Part shown: positions 1 to 8,157 of the stretch, piece after piece
Position numbering within the stretch: position 1 is the first letter of the stretch
Layout: each line of letters starts with the position of its first letter
Assembly (NCBI GenBank): GCA_030592205.1
Contig: JAUVKA010000013.1
Coordinates: 1 to 20,250, forward strand
Reading direction: 5' to 3'
Length of the DNA stretch: 20,250 nt
DNA from: Bacteroidota bacterium
GTDB lineage: Bacteria; Bacteroidota; Bacteroidia; Bacteroidales; UBA12481
The notes under the pieces: model-generated
What the model was told of the DNA's origin: nothing
The model's input: only the letters and a program-made list of their open reading frames with translations
Databases searched by the model: none
Position numbers and translations under genes: made by a program

Positions 1-57
1 GATCATTGTTGGTAAGGATTCTTTTGCGAACCACTTAATTACGCCATTGTGAGTGTC

Positions 58-100
58 ATCCCCCGGATCAAGTCCGGGGCAGGCTCTGCGAAAGCAGGGA
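58..100. repeat. REP-like double hairpin in the left-end non-coding stretch
   Basis: Positions 1-192 contain no gene I can support. Within them lie two adjacent short hairpins. The first has a perfect 7-bp stem, CCCCGGA at 61-67 pairing with TCCGGGG at 73-79. The second has a CTGC/GCAG stem at 86-97 closed by a GAAA tetraloop. GC-rich palindromes of this kind are often dispersed intergenic repeats, but with one copy visible this is inference. It could also act as a 3'-end hairpin for a transcript, although no U-tract follows. Confidence 0.4.
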
Positions 101-192
101 TCTGGTTGCGTATTGTGGAATTACAACAATGGTTTATTCAAATATATAGATGGAAAAGCTTATTGATTATGGAAAAATCGACATTAAAATTT

Positions 193-999
193 TTAGAACC
201 GGCCTTCTTTGGAATAAAACCGAAAAAAGCGGAAAGCAATAGGAATATGCCGTATCAGTGTGGGAAAAAAGCCATAATGACTGCTCATTGAATGAAATCT
301 TTCCTTCAAGCTTGGGCTTATATTTTGCTTCGAATGTCCACCATCCAGGAAAGATGCAAGAATAATACCCGTATTCCTGATCTTATCAGTTTTCTTCAGA
401 GCAGAAATTACCCAATCAAAATCGGCAGAGTGCGCGTACTGCAAATTATAGGTATCCGCCAGTTCTCGCTTCACCAATATTGCCTGGTGGCACACCAACA
501 TACCCCGGCGGAAACTTTTCCAGTTGAGCTGGACAGGAGGACGGAGGCGCCGCAAACCTATTTGCTCATATAACTCATTAACTACCATAGTATCACCGTA
601 GTATATGTCGGCATAATTGGGTCCATCTGAAAAAATCTGTTCTGTAGTATCCACCTTGTGTATCAGATCGCCAGCATTCATGAACCATACATAATCGCCG
701 GAAGCAGCTTTAAGCCCCTTGTTCATTGCATCATAAAGTCCCTTATCCTGTTCAGTTTGCCAATAAGCGATTTTATCATCAGCATTCCTGATCACTTCAA
801 GGGTTTCATCGGTGGAGGCACCATCGATAACAATATGCTCAATATTTGGATAGGATTGAGCCTGAATATTTTGCAGAGTACGCTTCAAGCCCTTAGCATC
901 ATTATACACAACAGTAATGATACTAACCACCGGCAGTTTGCTTTCCCATACAGGATCACTGCCATTATTTCTAAACCCTCCTTTGATTATTGTTTTCAT
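193..999 (-). CDS. Family 2 (GT-A) glycosyltransferase
   Basis: A 268-residue GT2 family enzyme, expected to add one sugar from a nucleotide-sugar donor to a growing surface glycan on the cytoplasmic side of the inner membrane. The GT-A core starts at about residue 23 with the strand VVSIITVVYND, followed by the donor-binding segment IDGASTDET (59-67), DKGLYDAMNKG (85-95) and NAGD (108-111), which sits where the metal-binding DxD usually lies. No membrane segment is evident, and the length is typical of single-domain WcaA-like transferases. The start is an ATG at 999. The gene lies on the same strand as the nonulosonic acid genes but is separated from them by a plus-strand gene, so it may have its own promoter; I saw no convincing -7 box. 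The sugar specificity cannot be read from the sequence. Confidence 0.85.
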   Translation of the reverse strand: MKTIIKGGFRNNGSDPVWESKLPVVSIITVVYNDAKGLKRTLQNIQAQSYPNIEHIVIDGASTDETLEVIRNADDKIAYWQTEQDKGLYDAMNKGLKAASGDYVWFMNAGDLIHKVDTTEQIFSDGPNYADIYYGDTMVVNELYEQIGLRRLRPPVQLNWKSFRRGMLVCHQAILVKRELADTYNLQYAHSADFDWVISALKKTDKIRNTGIILASFLDGGHSKQNISPSLKERFHSMSSHYGFFPTLIRHIPIAFRFFRFYSKEGRF

Positions 1000-1094
1000 G
1001 CCTGTGGTCTAAATGATTTTCCACGTGATAAAGATACAGGGCCAGGAGAGAAAGGCAAAGGCATTTTTTAGTATTTTCGCATAAAAGCAATAAC

Positions 1095-2009
1095 ATGTTC
1101 AATACCCTTCTCAGAATTCAACAGTTTTTCGAAGCCCTTTACCGGTCCTTTGTCAGTATTCTCAGGGTATTGTTCAGGATGCGTTTTTCATCCGGATTCA
1201 ATAATATAGAGGCTGGTGGTAATGAAATATTTGTACTTGCAAATGGACCCTCCTTACGGCAGGACCTGGATCAATATGGGTCTAAATTGGCGTCATGTAA
1301 CACAATGGGTGTCAACATGTTCGTGTTGAGTGATGAGTTTATCCTGCTGAAGCCAAAATACTACGTGATTCTGGACATCAACTTCTTCATAGAAAAAATC
1401 ATCCTGGAAAGAGTTAAAGAAGCCCAGGTAGAAATGCTTAAAGCTTTTAAGAAAAATCTTAACTGGGAAATGATTTTGTTTATCCCCGTGGAAGCAAAAA
1501 ATAGTTTCTTCCATAAACAACTGGCAGCTGATAATTCTTCATTAAAATATGTATTTTTCAATCGAACCAATATCGAGGGCTTAAAGTCATTACGGCACTG
1601 CATGTATTCCAAAGGATGGGGAATGCCACCCCCTCAAAATGTGCTGATTGGTGCATTGATGATGGCTATTCACACCGGGTTCAACAAAATATACATTTTA
1701 GGTGCGGATCATTCCTGGCATGAAGAGATTCATGTTAACCAGGATCGCAGTTTTGAGATCACCGACAAGCATTTTTATAATCAAGCAGGAAAGCGCTTAC
1801 CCAAGCATCACGGTGAATCCTTAAACCGAATACAGATACATGAATTTTTCGAGGAACTGGCGCGCACCTTTCGCAGTCATAATATGCTTGAAGAATTTGC
1901 CCGTTCAAAGAATATTGAAATACTCAATGCCAGCTCAGTTAGCTATATTGATGCGTATAAGAAAATCAATATTAAGGACATTACCTGGGATCAGCTTTTT
2001 GACAAATAG
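1095..2009 (+). CDS. DUF115/MptE-like protein, candidate nonulosonic acid transferase
   Basis: A 304-residue protein that I place by motif in the DUF115 (Maf, MptE-like) / GT42 sialyltransferase-like fold group. Visible features are an N-terminal hydrophobic and basic stretch (1-31), the nucleotide-binding strand and loop IFVLANGPSL (45-54), a second strand YYVILDINFF (89-98), and the helix-strand unit GALMMAIHTGFNKIYILGAD (186-205). Campylobacter Cst sialyltransferases carry comparable 'NGPSL' and 'A.ALGYKEIYLSGID' segments, and Maf proteins transfer pseudaminic or legionaminic acid to flagellin. The gene is the only plus-strand member of the glycan locus and converges on the CMP-nonulosonate synthetase gene with a 19-bp tail-to-tail overlap (1991-2009). 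Together these suggest a transferase using the CMP-sugar made next door. This is inference; other DUF115 roles are possible. Confidence 0.6.
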   Translation: MFNTLLRIQQFFEALYRSFVSILRVLFRMRFSSGFNNIEAGGNEIFVLANGPSLRQDLDQYGSKLASCNTMGVNMFVLSDEFILLKPKYYVILDINFFIEKIILERVKEAQVEMLKAFKKNLNWEMILFIPVEAKNSFFHKQLAADNSSLKYVFFNRTNIEGLKSLRHCMYSKGWGMPPPQNVLIGALMMAIHTGFNKIYILGADHSWHEEIHVNQDRSFEITDKHFYNQAGKRLPKHHGESLNRIQIHEFFEELARTFRSHNMLEEFARSKNIEILNASSVSYIDAYKKINIKDITWDQLFDK

Positions 2010-2695
2010 ATTTCTGCCAGATCAAAATCCACCTCATCATCAATATCAATTGAATTTTTACGATTCATGATGTAAGCATAGATATTGCTTTTCAAAAAGA
2101 GTGTTTGCTCATCTAAAAGCCTCTGGATATTGCAAAAATATATGGCACCGTTAAGTCGAAAATATTCAGGAAGCTGCTGGGAAGGTGTTTTTTGAATTTT
2201 ATACGGTAGAAACCCTTCCATATTGTTATCAGCAGGCAATGTGTTGCTCCACAATGGAGAATGTTCATTTCTGCACACTGATATAACTGCATCTGCCTCA
2301 TTGTCCTCAAGTATCTCGCTTGCACGAATAATATCATCGGCCCTCCTGAGGGGAGAAGTTGGTTGTAAACATGCCACATGAGTAAATGGATTTGTTTCCT
2401 CGTTCGCCAGAAGCTTCAGTGCATGGATTATTACCTCAACAGTAGAAGTGTGATCAGTTGATAATTCCGGTGGTCGCAAAAATGGGGCTTCTGCACCAAA
2501 ATCAATTGCTGCCCGGGCAATTTCCTCACTATCGGTACTAATAATTACACGATCAAAAATACCGGATTCAAGGGCAGCCTCAATTGACCAGGCAATAAGT
2601 GGCTTACCGGCTATCTCGAGCAGGTTTTTCCCGGGAAGGCGTTTGCTTCCACCCCGAGCCGGAAGGATAGCTATATATCGGATCATTCTAGCCAT
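1991..2695 (-). CDS. legF: CMP-nonulosonic acid (CMP-legionaminate) synthetase, NeuA/LegF/PtmB family
   Basis: Cytidylyltransferase that activates a nine-carbon keto sugar acid with CTP to give the CMP-sugar donor. The diagnostic N-terminal motif ILPARGGSKRLPGKN is at residues 10-24, followed by the family's ISTDSEEIA and LQPTSPLR blocks. Length is 234 residues with the ATG at 2695, close to the family norm. An alternative ATG at 2686 gives MIRYIAILPARG and also fits. I prefer 2695 because its upstream bases are AT-rich, but the choice is not firm; neither start has a clear Shine-Dalgarno. The 2695 start overlaps the end of the upstream ptmE-like gene by 8 bp, implying translational coupling. 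Assignment to legionaminic rather than N-acetylneuraminic acid rests on the adjacent PtmE homologue, not on this sequence alone. Confidence 0.85.
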   Translation of the reverse strand: MARMIRYIAILPARGGSKRLPGKNLLEIAGKPLIAWSIEAALESGIFDRVIISTDSEEIARAAIDFGAEAPFLRPPELSTDHTSTVEVIIHALKLLANEETNPFTHVACLQPTSPLRRADDIIRASEILEDNEADAVISVCRNEHSPLWSNTLPADNNMEGFLPYKIQKTPSQQLPEYFRLNGAIYFCNIQRLLDEQTLFLKSNIYAYIMNRKNSIDIDDEVDFDLAEIYLSKS

Positions 2696-3740
2696 TAAAA
2701 TACTTTTTGAAATCGGTTTCAGCTCTTCTGAAATCTTCTGGTTTCCCAATATCCATCCAATATTCCCTGATTGGATAAGATAGAATACTCATTTTATTTG
2801 CCACCAGTTGTTCAAAGACCTTTGTCATATCAGTAACTGTATCAGGTGGGATAAATTTCAGAACATCAGAATCTAGAACATAAATTCCGGCATTAATGAA
2901 AAATTGCTGTATTGGTTTTTCTTCGATGCTGATGATATTGCTCTGGTTCAAGCCCACCACCCCATAAGGAACTTCCATGCCATATTCTCTGACACACATA
3001 GTTGCAGTCGCACCATTCTGCTGGTGAAAATTCAAAAGATTTTCAAAATTTACTTTAGTCAATATATCCCCATTCATTACCAAAACGGGAAGGGTCTGTT
3101 TTTCCCCCAATAGGCTAAGTGCCCCGGCAGTTCCCATTTTTGATTTTTCCTCCAGATAGCGGATTTTTACACCCAAAGCACTTCCATCCCCAAAGTAATC
3201 CTTAATCTGTTCGCCCTTGTAATTCAATGATATATAAAAGTTGGAAAAGCCGTTTTTACGAAAGCTAATAATCACAGTTTCCAAAATTGGCTTGCCTCCA
3301 ACCATAAGCATTGGCTTGGGTGTGTTACTGGTGAGTGGACGTAAACGCTGACCCTGACCACCAGCCATCAGGATTACACTATTAGCGTGCTTTTCCCTCT
3401 TCAAAAGGTGATCGATTTCAGCCAGCTCAACTACATGAAAAGAATCATCTACCACGGGAATTTGATAAATCCTTTTGGAAACAGCCAGTTCAATGATCTT
3501 TTCTTTTCTGTCATGAATACTCGCAACTACTGGATCCGGATTGTAGATTTCCCTTATCAGGTCTTCCATATTAAGGCCTTGAAGCAAGCCTCTACGTATA
3601 TCTCCATCAGTCAGGGTGCCAATCAGCTTGTCATCTTCATCTACCACCAAAGCAATCTTCATGGCACCTGTGTCGATCACCTGCAGTGCCTGTCGGATGC
3701 TGGTATCAGGACTAATCTTTATTTCGCTAAGTTTATACAA
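2688..3740 (-). CDS. ptmE: PtmE-like CBS-domain nucleotidyltransferase (GDP-GlcN-forming type)
   Basis: A 350-residue fusion of a CBS-domain pair (about 1-115, containing IGTLTDGDIRRGLL) to a sugar-1-phosphate nucleotidyltransferase (about 120-350). The catalytic half shows the signature VILMAGGQGQRLRPLT at 122-137, KPMLMVGGKP at 142-151 and the metal-site MNGD ending at Asp225. In Campylobacter jejuni the same architecture (PtmE) makes the GDP-glucosamine that feeds legionaminic acid synthesis, so this gene is the best marker for that route. The start is a TTG at 3740, four bases after the legG stop. An in-frame TAA lies just upstream, and the next Met is inside the CBS domain, so TTG is the only start giving a complete protein. 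CBS domains often bind adenine nucleotides, so allosteric control is plausible but not shown. Confidence 0.82.
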   Translation of the reverse strand: MYKLSEIKISPDTSIRQALQVIDTGAMKIALVVDEDDKLIGTLTDGDIRRGLLQGLNMEDLIREIYNPDPVVASIHDRKEKIIELAVSKRIYQIPVVDDSFHVVELAEIDHLLKREKHANSVILMAGGQGQRLRPLTSNTPKPMLMVGGKPILETVIISFRKNGFSNFYISLNYKGEQIKDYFGDGSALGVKIRYLEEKSKMGTAGALSLLGEKQTLPVLVMNGDILTKVNFENLLNFHQQNGATATMCVREYGMEVPYGVVGLNQSNIISIEEKPIQQFFINAGIYVLDSDVLKFIPPDTVTDMTKVFEQLVANKMSILSYPIREYWMDIGKPEDFRRAETDFKKYFNG

Positions 3741-3744
3741 ATTC

Positions 3745-4902
3745 TTATTTTATATCATGAAACTTCTTATACCTAAGATCCACAAAATTACAGGTCTTTA
3801 ACTGCCTGATAACCTTATCAGCTGCGCCACCATTTCCATAAGGATTCTTAATATGTCTAAGCGATTCCTTGAACGCACCGGAATTAAGATTAACAAAAGC
3901 CATTTTTATTGATTCTCTATTAGGCTCACAGTCCACAATGGACTTAGCCCTTATGCGTCCTTTCTGGCGATTTCCAATATTAATTGTAGCAATCCTGAAA
4001 GAGGGTGCCTCAATAATTCCGCTGGAGGAATTTCCCACCACAGCGTCAACCTGTTTCATTACCGAGAGATACCTTACCTGCCCTAATGATTTAAATAACA
4101 CACTGTTATCATGATGTTTACCAACAAACTTCTCCAGTATGGAGAGTAGAGACTGATTCCCGACATCAGCATTTGGCAGGGTGAAAATAAGCAGGGTTTC
4201 TTTTTCTTCTTCAAGAACGGCCAGCAACTCATTAAAATGATGATCTGAATTTTCTGGTTCCAGAGTTTCAGGATGGAAGGTGATCAACAGATTCTTTTTT
4301 TGAAATTTGATATTCAGGTCGGCTTCCAATTCCTTTTTAGTAAAAAACTTAAGCTTTCTAATATTATCCAAACCCATGCCCCCAACATTAAATACCCGTT
4401 TTGGATCTTCCCCTAATTGAATTATTCGTTGTCGATATTCATCGGTAGCGGCAAAGTGAAGAGCTGATATCTTGGTAACAGAATGACGAATCGAATCGTC
4501 AATCGCCCCTAAAGTCAACTCTCCTCCATGGATATGGGCTATTGGAATATTTGCAATAAGTGCTGTAGTAGCTGCCCCGAGTATCTCGAAGCGATCGCCA
4601 AGCAAAACAATAATATCGGGCTTCAGAGTTGCAAGAGCTGTAGCAAACCCATCAATTGCAATAGCCAGGGAATGACTGATCCCGGTAGGAGAATCATTAT
4701 GCATCCGCAAGTCGAAACTCCGGTCAATATGGAATCCATCTTCTCGTATCCTGTCAATCGTCGATCCAAACTCTGGAGAAAGATGTGTTCCGGTAACAAT
4801 CAATTGCAATTGTATATCGGGATCCTCCTTTATGCCCTTCATTAGCCAAAACAGTAATCCGTATTCTGCTCTTGAAGTAGTTATGACGCAAATTTTCCTC
4901 AT
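3745..4902 (-). CDS. legG: Hydrolysing (GDP/UDP-)GlcNAc-type 2-epimerase, NeuC/LegG family
   Basis: A 385-residue enzyme of the NeuC/LegG family, which inverts C2 and releases the nucleotide, yielding the free 6-deoxy-mannosamine-type sugar used by the synthase. Family marks are SRAEYGLL (10-17), LLGDRFEILG (100-109), IAHIHGGELT (121-130) and IDDSIRHSVTK (134-144), with the glycogen phosphorylase/GT-B-like fold implied by the later FHPETLEPEN and GNSSSGIIEAPS segments. Next to a PtmE homologue the likely substrate is a GDP-linked 2,4-diacetamido sugar (LegG), while NeuC acting on UDP-GlcNAc is the alternative. The start ATG shares one base with the TGA of the preceding synthase gene (TGATG at 4904-4900), so the two are almost certainly co-translated. 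Confidence 0.86.
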   Translation of the reverse strand: MRKICVITTSRAEYGLLFWLMKGIKEDPDIQLQLIVTGTHLSPEFGSTIDRIREDGFHIDRSFDLRMHNDSPTGISHSLAIAIDGFATALATLKPDIIVLLGDRFEILGAATTALIANIPIAHIHGGELTLGAIDDSIRHSVTKISALHFAATDEYRQRIIQLGEDPKRVFNVGGMGLDNIRKLKFFTKKELEADLNIKFQKKNLLITFHPETLEPENSDHHFNELLAVLEEEKETLLIFTLPNADVGNQSLLSILEKFVGKHHDNSVLFKSLGQVRYLSVMKQVDAVVGNSSSGIIEAPSFRIATINIGNRQKGRIRAKSIVDCEPNRESIKMAFVNLNSGAFKESLRHIKNPYGNGGAADKVIRQLKTCNFVDLRYKKFHDIK

Positions 4903-5903
4903 CAGATTAGATCGTCCTTTTTGTAATCCTTTTTAGCCCGACTGCCAATCACATCATCCCACAACAAGGGGCTGACACCATTTCCAGGTCGCTTCACACT
5001 AAGATTTCTTTCGGTAAATATTTCTCCCCTTGCAATATCCATTCCTGCAACAATACTTTTTCTTGCAGCAATAATATTTTTCATTTCACTATCAGTAGGT
5101 GTTTTAACTCCATCTCCCATCGCCATTTCCACATTCCTTATTGACCTTACCATCTTCTTCAGTTCAGATGGCTCCAGGCTGGCCTTATGGTCGGGCCCCT
5201 CCATGTTCCTGTTTATAGTAAAATGCTTTTCTATAACCGATGCACCCAATGTAGTTGCTGCAACAGGAATTTCTATCCCCGGGGTATGATCAGAATAGCC
5301 AATTTTAGTTTGGAATTTTTCTTCCAGCGTTTTCATTGCCAGAAGATTTACATCCTCAAAGGCTGTTGGATAAGCAGTATTAGCATGTAATAGTATTATG
5401 TTTTCTTTAGGTGTTCCGGATGATATCAGGGTATCCAGAGCCCGGCCTATCTCATCCATGTTGGACATACCGGTACTGAGGATAACTTGCTTTTTCAATC
5501 TGCCAATATGCCTTAAATAGGGAATATTAGTTAAATCTCCGGAACCAATTTTAAAAATCTCTAAACCCAAACGATCAAGCAGATCAATGCTTTCATGGTC
5601 GAATGGGGTTGACATAAAAATAAGTCCTTTCTTTTGAGAATAACTAATCAATTCCTCATGTGCAGCCTCGTCCAACTCCAGCTTTTTCAACATCTCGAAC
5701 TGGCTTTGGCCTGAATTAGTTTGATCTTTTTGATATGCAGCTTTTGGAGTATCCGGGGTAAGCAATAAGTTTGTCTTAAAAGTTTGAAACTTTACTGCAT
5801 CAACGCCTGCATCAGCGGCAATATCAACCAGCTTTTTGGCCAGTTTCAGGCTGCCATTATGGTTAACACCTGCTTCTGCAATAATAAAAACACTGTCCCT
5901 CAT
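4902..5903 (-). CDS. legI: Nonulosonic acid synthase (NeuB/LegI family) with SAF domain
   Basis: A 333-residue synthase that condenses phosphoenolpyruvate with a six-carbon N-acetylated amino sugar to form the nine-carbon sugar acid. The NeuB TIM barrel covers about 1-250, with IIAEAGVNHNG (7-17), VDAVKFQTFK (34-43), KIGSGDL (118-124), KIGYSDHTPG (200-209) and EKHFTINRNMEGPDHKAS (225-242). These are the PEP- and sugar-binding blocks, including metal-binding histidines. A C-terminal SAF/antifreeze-like domain (about 275-333, with RSIVA, AARGEIF-like and KRPGNG segments) closes the partner active site in dimeric NeuB. The ATG at 5903 overlaps the stop of the acyltransferase gene by four bases (ATGA). 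Homology does not separate LegI from NeuB; the pathway context favours LegI. Confidence 0.87.
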   Translation of the reverse strand: MRDSVFIIAEAGVNHNGSLKLAKKLVDIAADAGVDAVKFQTFKTNLLLTPDTPKAAYQKDQTNSGQSQFEMLKKLELDEAAHEELISYSQKKGLIFMSTPFDHESIDLLDRLGLEIFKIGSGDLTNIPYLRHIGRLKKQVILSTGMSNMDEIGRALDTLISSGTPKENIILLHANTAYPTAFEDVNLLAMKTLEEKFQTKIGYSDHTPGIEIPVAATTLGASVIEKHFTINRNMEGPDHKASLEPSELKKMVRSIRNVEMAMGDGVKTPTDSEMKNIIAARKSIVAGMDIARGEIFTERNLSVKRPGNGVSPLLWDDVIGSRAKKDYKKDDLI

Positions 5904-6535
5904 CGGATTTTGCGTAGCGGATTACCAATGTAAGTTCCTGGTTTTGTGAGTGATCGCAATATAGCTGATCCGGCAGAGATCAATGTATCGTCAGGGATAC
6001 TGATGTTGTTTGCCAAAATAGTACCACTCCCAACGAAGCATCCGGATCCCACCTGGCATTGACCATTAAGAACAGTTTTTGTGGATATATGGCAATGGTC
6101 TCCCACCAGGCTTTCGTGCTCAATCAATGCTCCGCTGTTAAGAATACAATTGACTCCAATTCTGGCTTCTGTGTTGACTAAAACCTGATGCATAACGATT
6201 GTACCTTCCCCGATGATGGCTTTTGGAGAAACATGTGCCGTAGGAGAGATGATTACCGGAATCTGTATTCCAAGCTCCTTGAGATAGCTAAACATTTTAA
6301 TCCTAAAACCGGGAGATTGAATATGCCCCATAGTGATGAAGAAGAATTTATGAGTGAGGGCTAATTTGGGGATATCAGCATCAACACCAATAACGGGATA
6401 ACCCGACACCTTTTGTCCTTGATGTTCAGGCAGATCCAATATTCCTGCTATCTGGAAACGATCTTCGCTCTCGATTACATCAATGCAGGATTTACAGTGT
6501 CCTCCACCTCCAATTAATACCAGAGATTCTTTCAA
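5900..6535 (-). CDS. NeuD/PglD-type sugar O/N-acyltransferase (LegH-like)
   Basis: A 211-residue left-handed beta-helix acyltransferase. An N-terminal Rossmann-like sugar-nucleotide-binding domain starts with LVLIGGGGHCKSCIDVI (5-21). A hexapeptide-repeat domain follows from about residue 95 to the C-terminus, with SGALIEHESLVGDHCHIST (134-152). His140 corresponds by motif to the catalytic histidine of PglD/NeuD. In this setting the protein could be the LegH step, acetylating the 4-amino group of the legionaminic precursor. It could instead be a NeuD-type O-acetyltransferase of the finished sugar, and the sequence does not decide between these. It is the first gene after a 55-nt gap from the flippase, with a -7 box in that gap, and it overlaps legI by four bases. 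Confidence 0.8.
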   Translation of the reverse strand: MKESLVLIGGGGHCKSCIDVIESEDRFQIAGILDLPEHQGQKVSGYPVIGVDADIPKLALTHKFFFITMGHIQSPGFRIKMFSYLKELGIQIPVIISPTAHVSPKAIIGEGTIVMHQVLVNTEARIGVNCILNSGALIEHESLVGDHCHISTKTVLNGQCQVGSGCFVGSGTILANNISIPDDTLISAGSAILRSLTKPGTYIGNPLRKIR

Positions 6536-6555
6536 AACCTTCTTGTTTCTTAAAA

Positions 6556-6563
6556 CAAAGATA
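6556..6563 (-). promoter_or_regulatory. Bacteroidota -7 box upstream of the acyltransferase-legI-legG-ptmE-legF run
   Basis: Read on the minus strand the sequence is TATCTTTG, an exact match to the TAnnTTTG -7 consensus of the Bacteroidota primary sigma factor. It lies about 20 nt ahead of the ATG at 6535, the same geometry as the ftsX box. A clear -33 TTTG is not visible. If used, it would let the nonulosonate genes be transcribed separately from the flippase gene upstream. Confidence 0.45.
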
Positions 6564-6590
6564 GTATTTCACTAAGATTTTCAGCCTGGA

Positions 6591-8090
6591 TCAGGAACGT
6601 ATACTAGTAATAATCTTTCCAACAAACCGGTGCAAATCCGGGGATAAGCGGAAAAAGTAGATCAAACTAAGAAATACCAACAAAATAGCTCCACTCCTAA
6701 GAGCTATATCCATAACCAGGGTAATTATTTTGGCATTTTCGTTCACAAGATCAGGAATAAGTATAGAGGCCAGGTATGATAGAACACCAATCCCCACTAT
6801 AAGAAGATGCCTAAGAGAAAATGGCTGCATTTGGTATTTATTCTTCAGGAATAATACCCTCATCATACTATATGCAAAAACTGATAAAGCTGATGCTGCT
6901 GCTGCCCCAACAATTCCGAAAGCTTTAATGAAAATGAAATTCGTGATTACCACCAGTAAACCAAAAATGATTATAAAAATTGTCAATACTTTATAATGCG
7001 GGCTTGTGCTTATGATAGCTCCACTTACACCTGCAGCCATGACAAACACATTTGAGAGGCCGATAAAGAATACAACAAATTTTCCATCGGCATACTCTTC
7101 CGGCAGGATGTGGAGAACATTATCGATATTTCCCCAAATACCAACAAATACCAGTAGTCCGATTATCAATTGATCAATAGTGCTCTTTTTATATACTGTA
7201 TTGACTTCATCTAATTTATTATCCTTCCATGATTGAGCTACTATAACAGCAGAAATTTTCGAAAGTGGACGGAGAGGGATTACCACCAGGGTGCCGTAAA
7301 AAAATAAAACGCGATAAAATCCAACATCAGTCAGACCAAGCATACTATTGATCATTATGCGGTCAACATATTGAATCAAACTGTTTCCAAAAGTTACAAC
7401 TATTCCGAAAGCAGCCACACTAGCCATACTTTTCGCCAGATCTGAGGTAATAGCAGACCTTGGCGACTTGAAAACGAATTCCCCATCTCGTGTAAGCGAC
7501 ATCAGGATCAGAATACCCGGTAAAGACAATGCTCCCACATAAGCCATTACCAAACCGGAAAAATCAAAAACTCTAAAATAGAAAAAAAGAAGAGTTGCCA
7601 GGATAAACAAGCGCTGCAGAAAATCTTTTAAAAATATCCCTTTCACTGCATTATACAGGACCGCATAATAGATATCCACAACCATAAAAACGGCGGTGAA
7701 AATCATTAAGGGAATTATTAAATCGATGTAGTTTATTAATAGCGCCGATTCCTCCAGACTGTCTTGAATTATCACCGGTTTGAGAATAAGGTACAGGCCG
7801 ATCGAAAGTGCCAGTCCAAGTACTAAAACAAGTGACAGAATGGAAAAATATCCATTATGATTTGCTTTAGAGTCCCTAAAATAAGGGAAAAGCCTATTTG
7901 TAACAGAGTTTATTCCCAGGGTGGCCAGAGTAGCAAAAATTGAAGCCCAGGTAACCAGCATTTCCAAAACGCCAATTTCATCCTGCTCCAGAATATTGGG
8001 CATCAGGATTCCGGCAGTAATAAAACCAATTACAACCCCAATATAGGAATACACCGACCCCTTAATTCCCTGGCTCTCTATAATACCCAA
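6591..8090 (-). CDS. Wzx-type oligosaccharide flippase (polysaccharide biosynthesis protein)
   Basis: A 499-residue polytopic membrane protein of the MOP/Wzx superfamily, with roughly twelve to fourteen hydrophobic segments along its length. It begins with an N-terminal helix of the family type (GSVYSYIGVVIGFITAGIL, about 11-29). Its expected role is to flip undecaprenyl-diphosphate-linked glycan units across the inner membrane before polymerisation or ligation. The start must be the TTG at 8090: an in-frame TAA lies only four codons upstream, and the first internal ATG (residue 30) would remove the first transmembrane helix. It heads the minus-strand glycan genes and is divergent from ftsX. 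The next gene follows after 55 nt. Substrate identity cannot be inferred beyond the neighbouring nonulosonate genes. Confidence 0.85.
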   Translation of the reverse strand: MGIIESQGIKGSVYSYIGVVIGFITAGILMPNILEQDEIGVLEMLVTWASIFATLATLGINSVTNRLFPYFRDSKANHNGYFSILSLVLVLGLALSIGLYLILKPVIIQDSLEESALLINYIDLIIPLMIFTAVFMVVDIYYAVLYNAVKGIFLKDFLQRLFILATLLFFYFRVFDFSGLVMAYVGALSLPGILILMSLTRDGEFVFKSPRSAITSDLAKSMASVAAFGIVVTFGNSLIQYVDRIMINSMLGLTDVGFYRVLFFYGTLVVIPLRPLSKISAVIVAQSWKDNKLDEVNTVYKKSTIDQLIIGLLVFVGIWGNIDNVLHILPEEYADGKFVVFFIGLSNVFVMAAGVSGAIISTSPHYKVLTIFIIIFGLLVVITNFIFIKAFGIVGAAAASALSVFAYSMMRVLFLKNKYQMQPFSLRHLLIVGIGVLSYLASILIPDLVNENAKIITLVMDIALRSGAILLVFLSLIYFFRLSPDLHRFVGKIITSIRS

Positions 8091-8157
8091 ATTATCAGCT
8101 TATCTGGGTTAAAAATAACAATTTCCAAATGCATTTAAGGCCAAACGGTTTTCTTTG

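Noticed and set aside
658..1071. Plus-strand open frame opposite the GT2 gene
   Set aside because: It overlaps the conserved GT2 core on the other strand and has no family resemblance.
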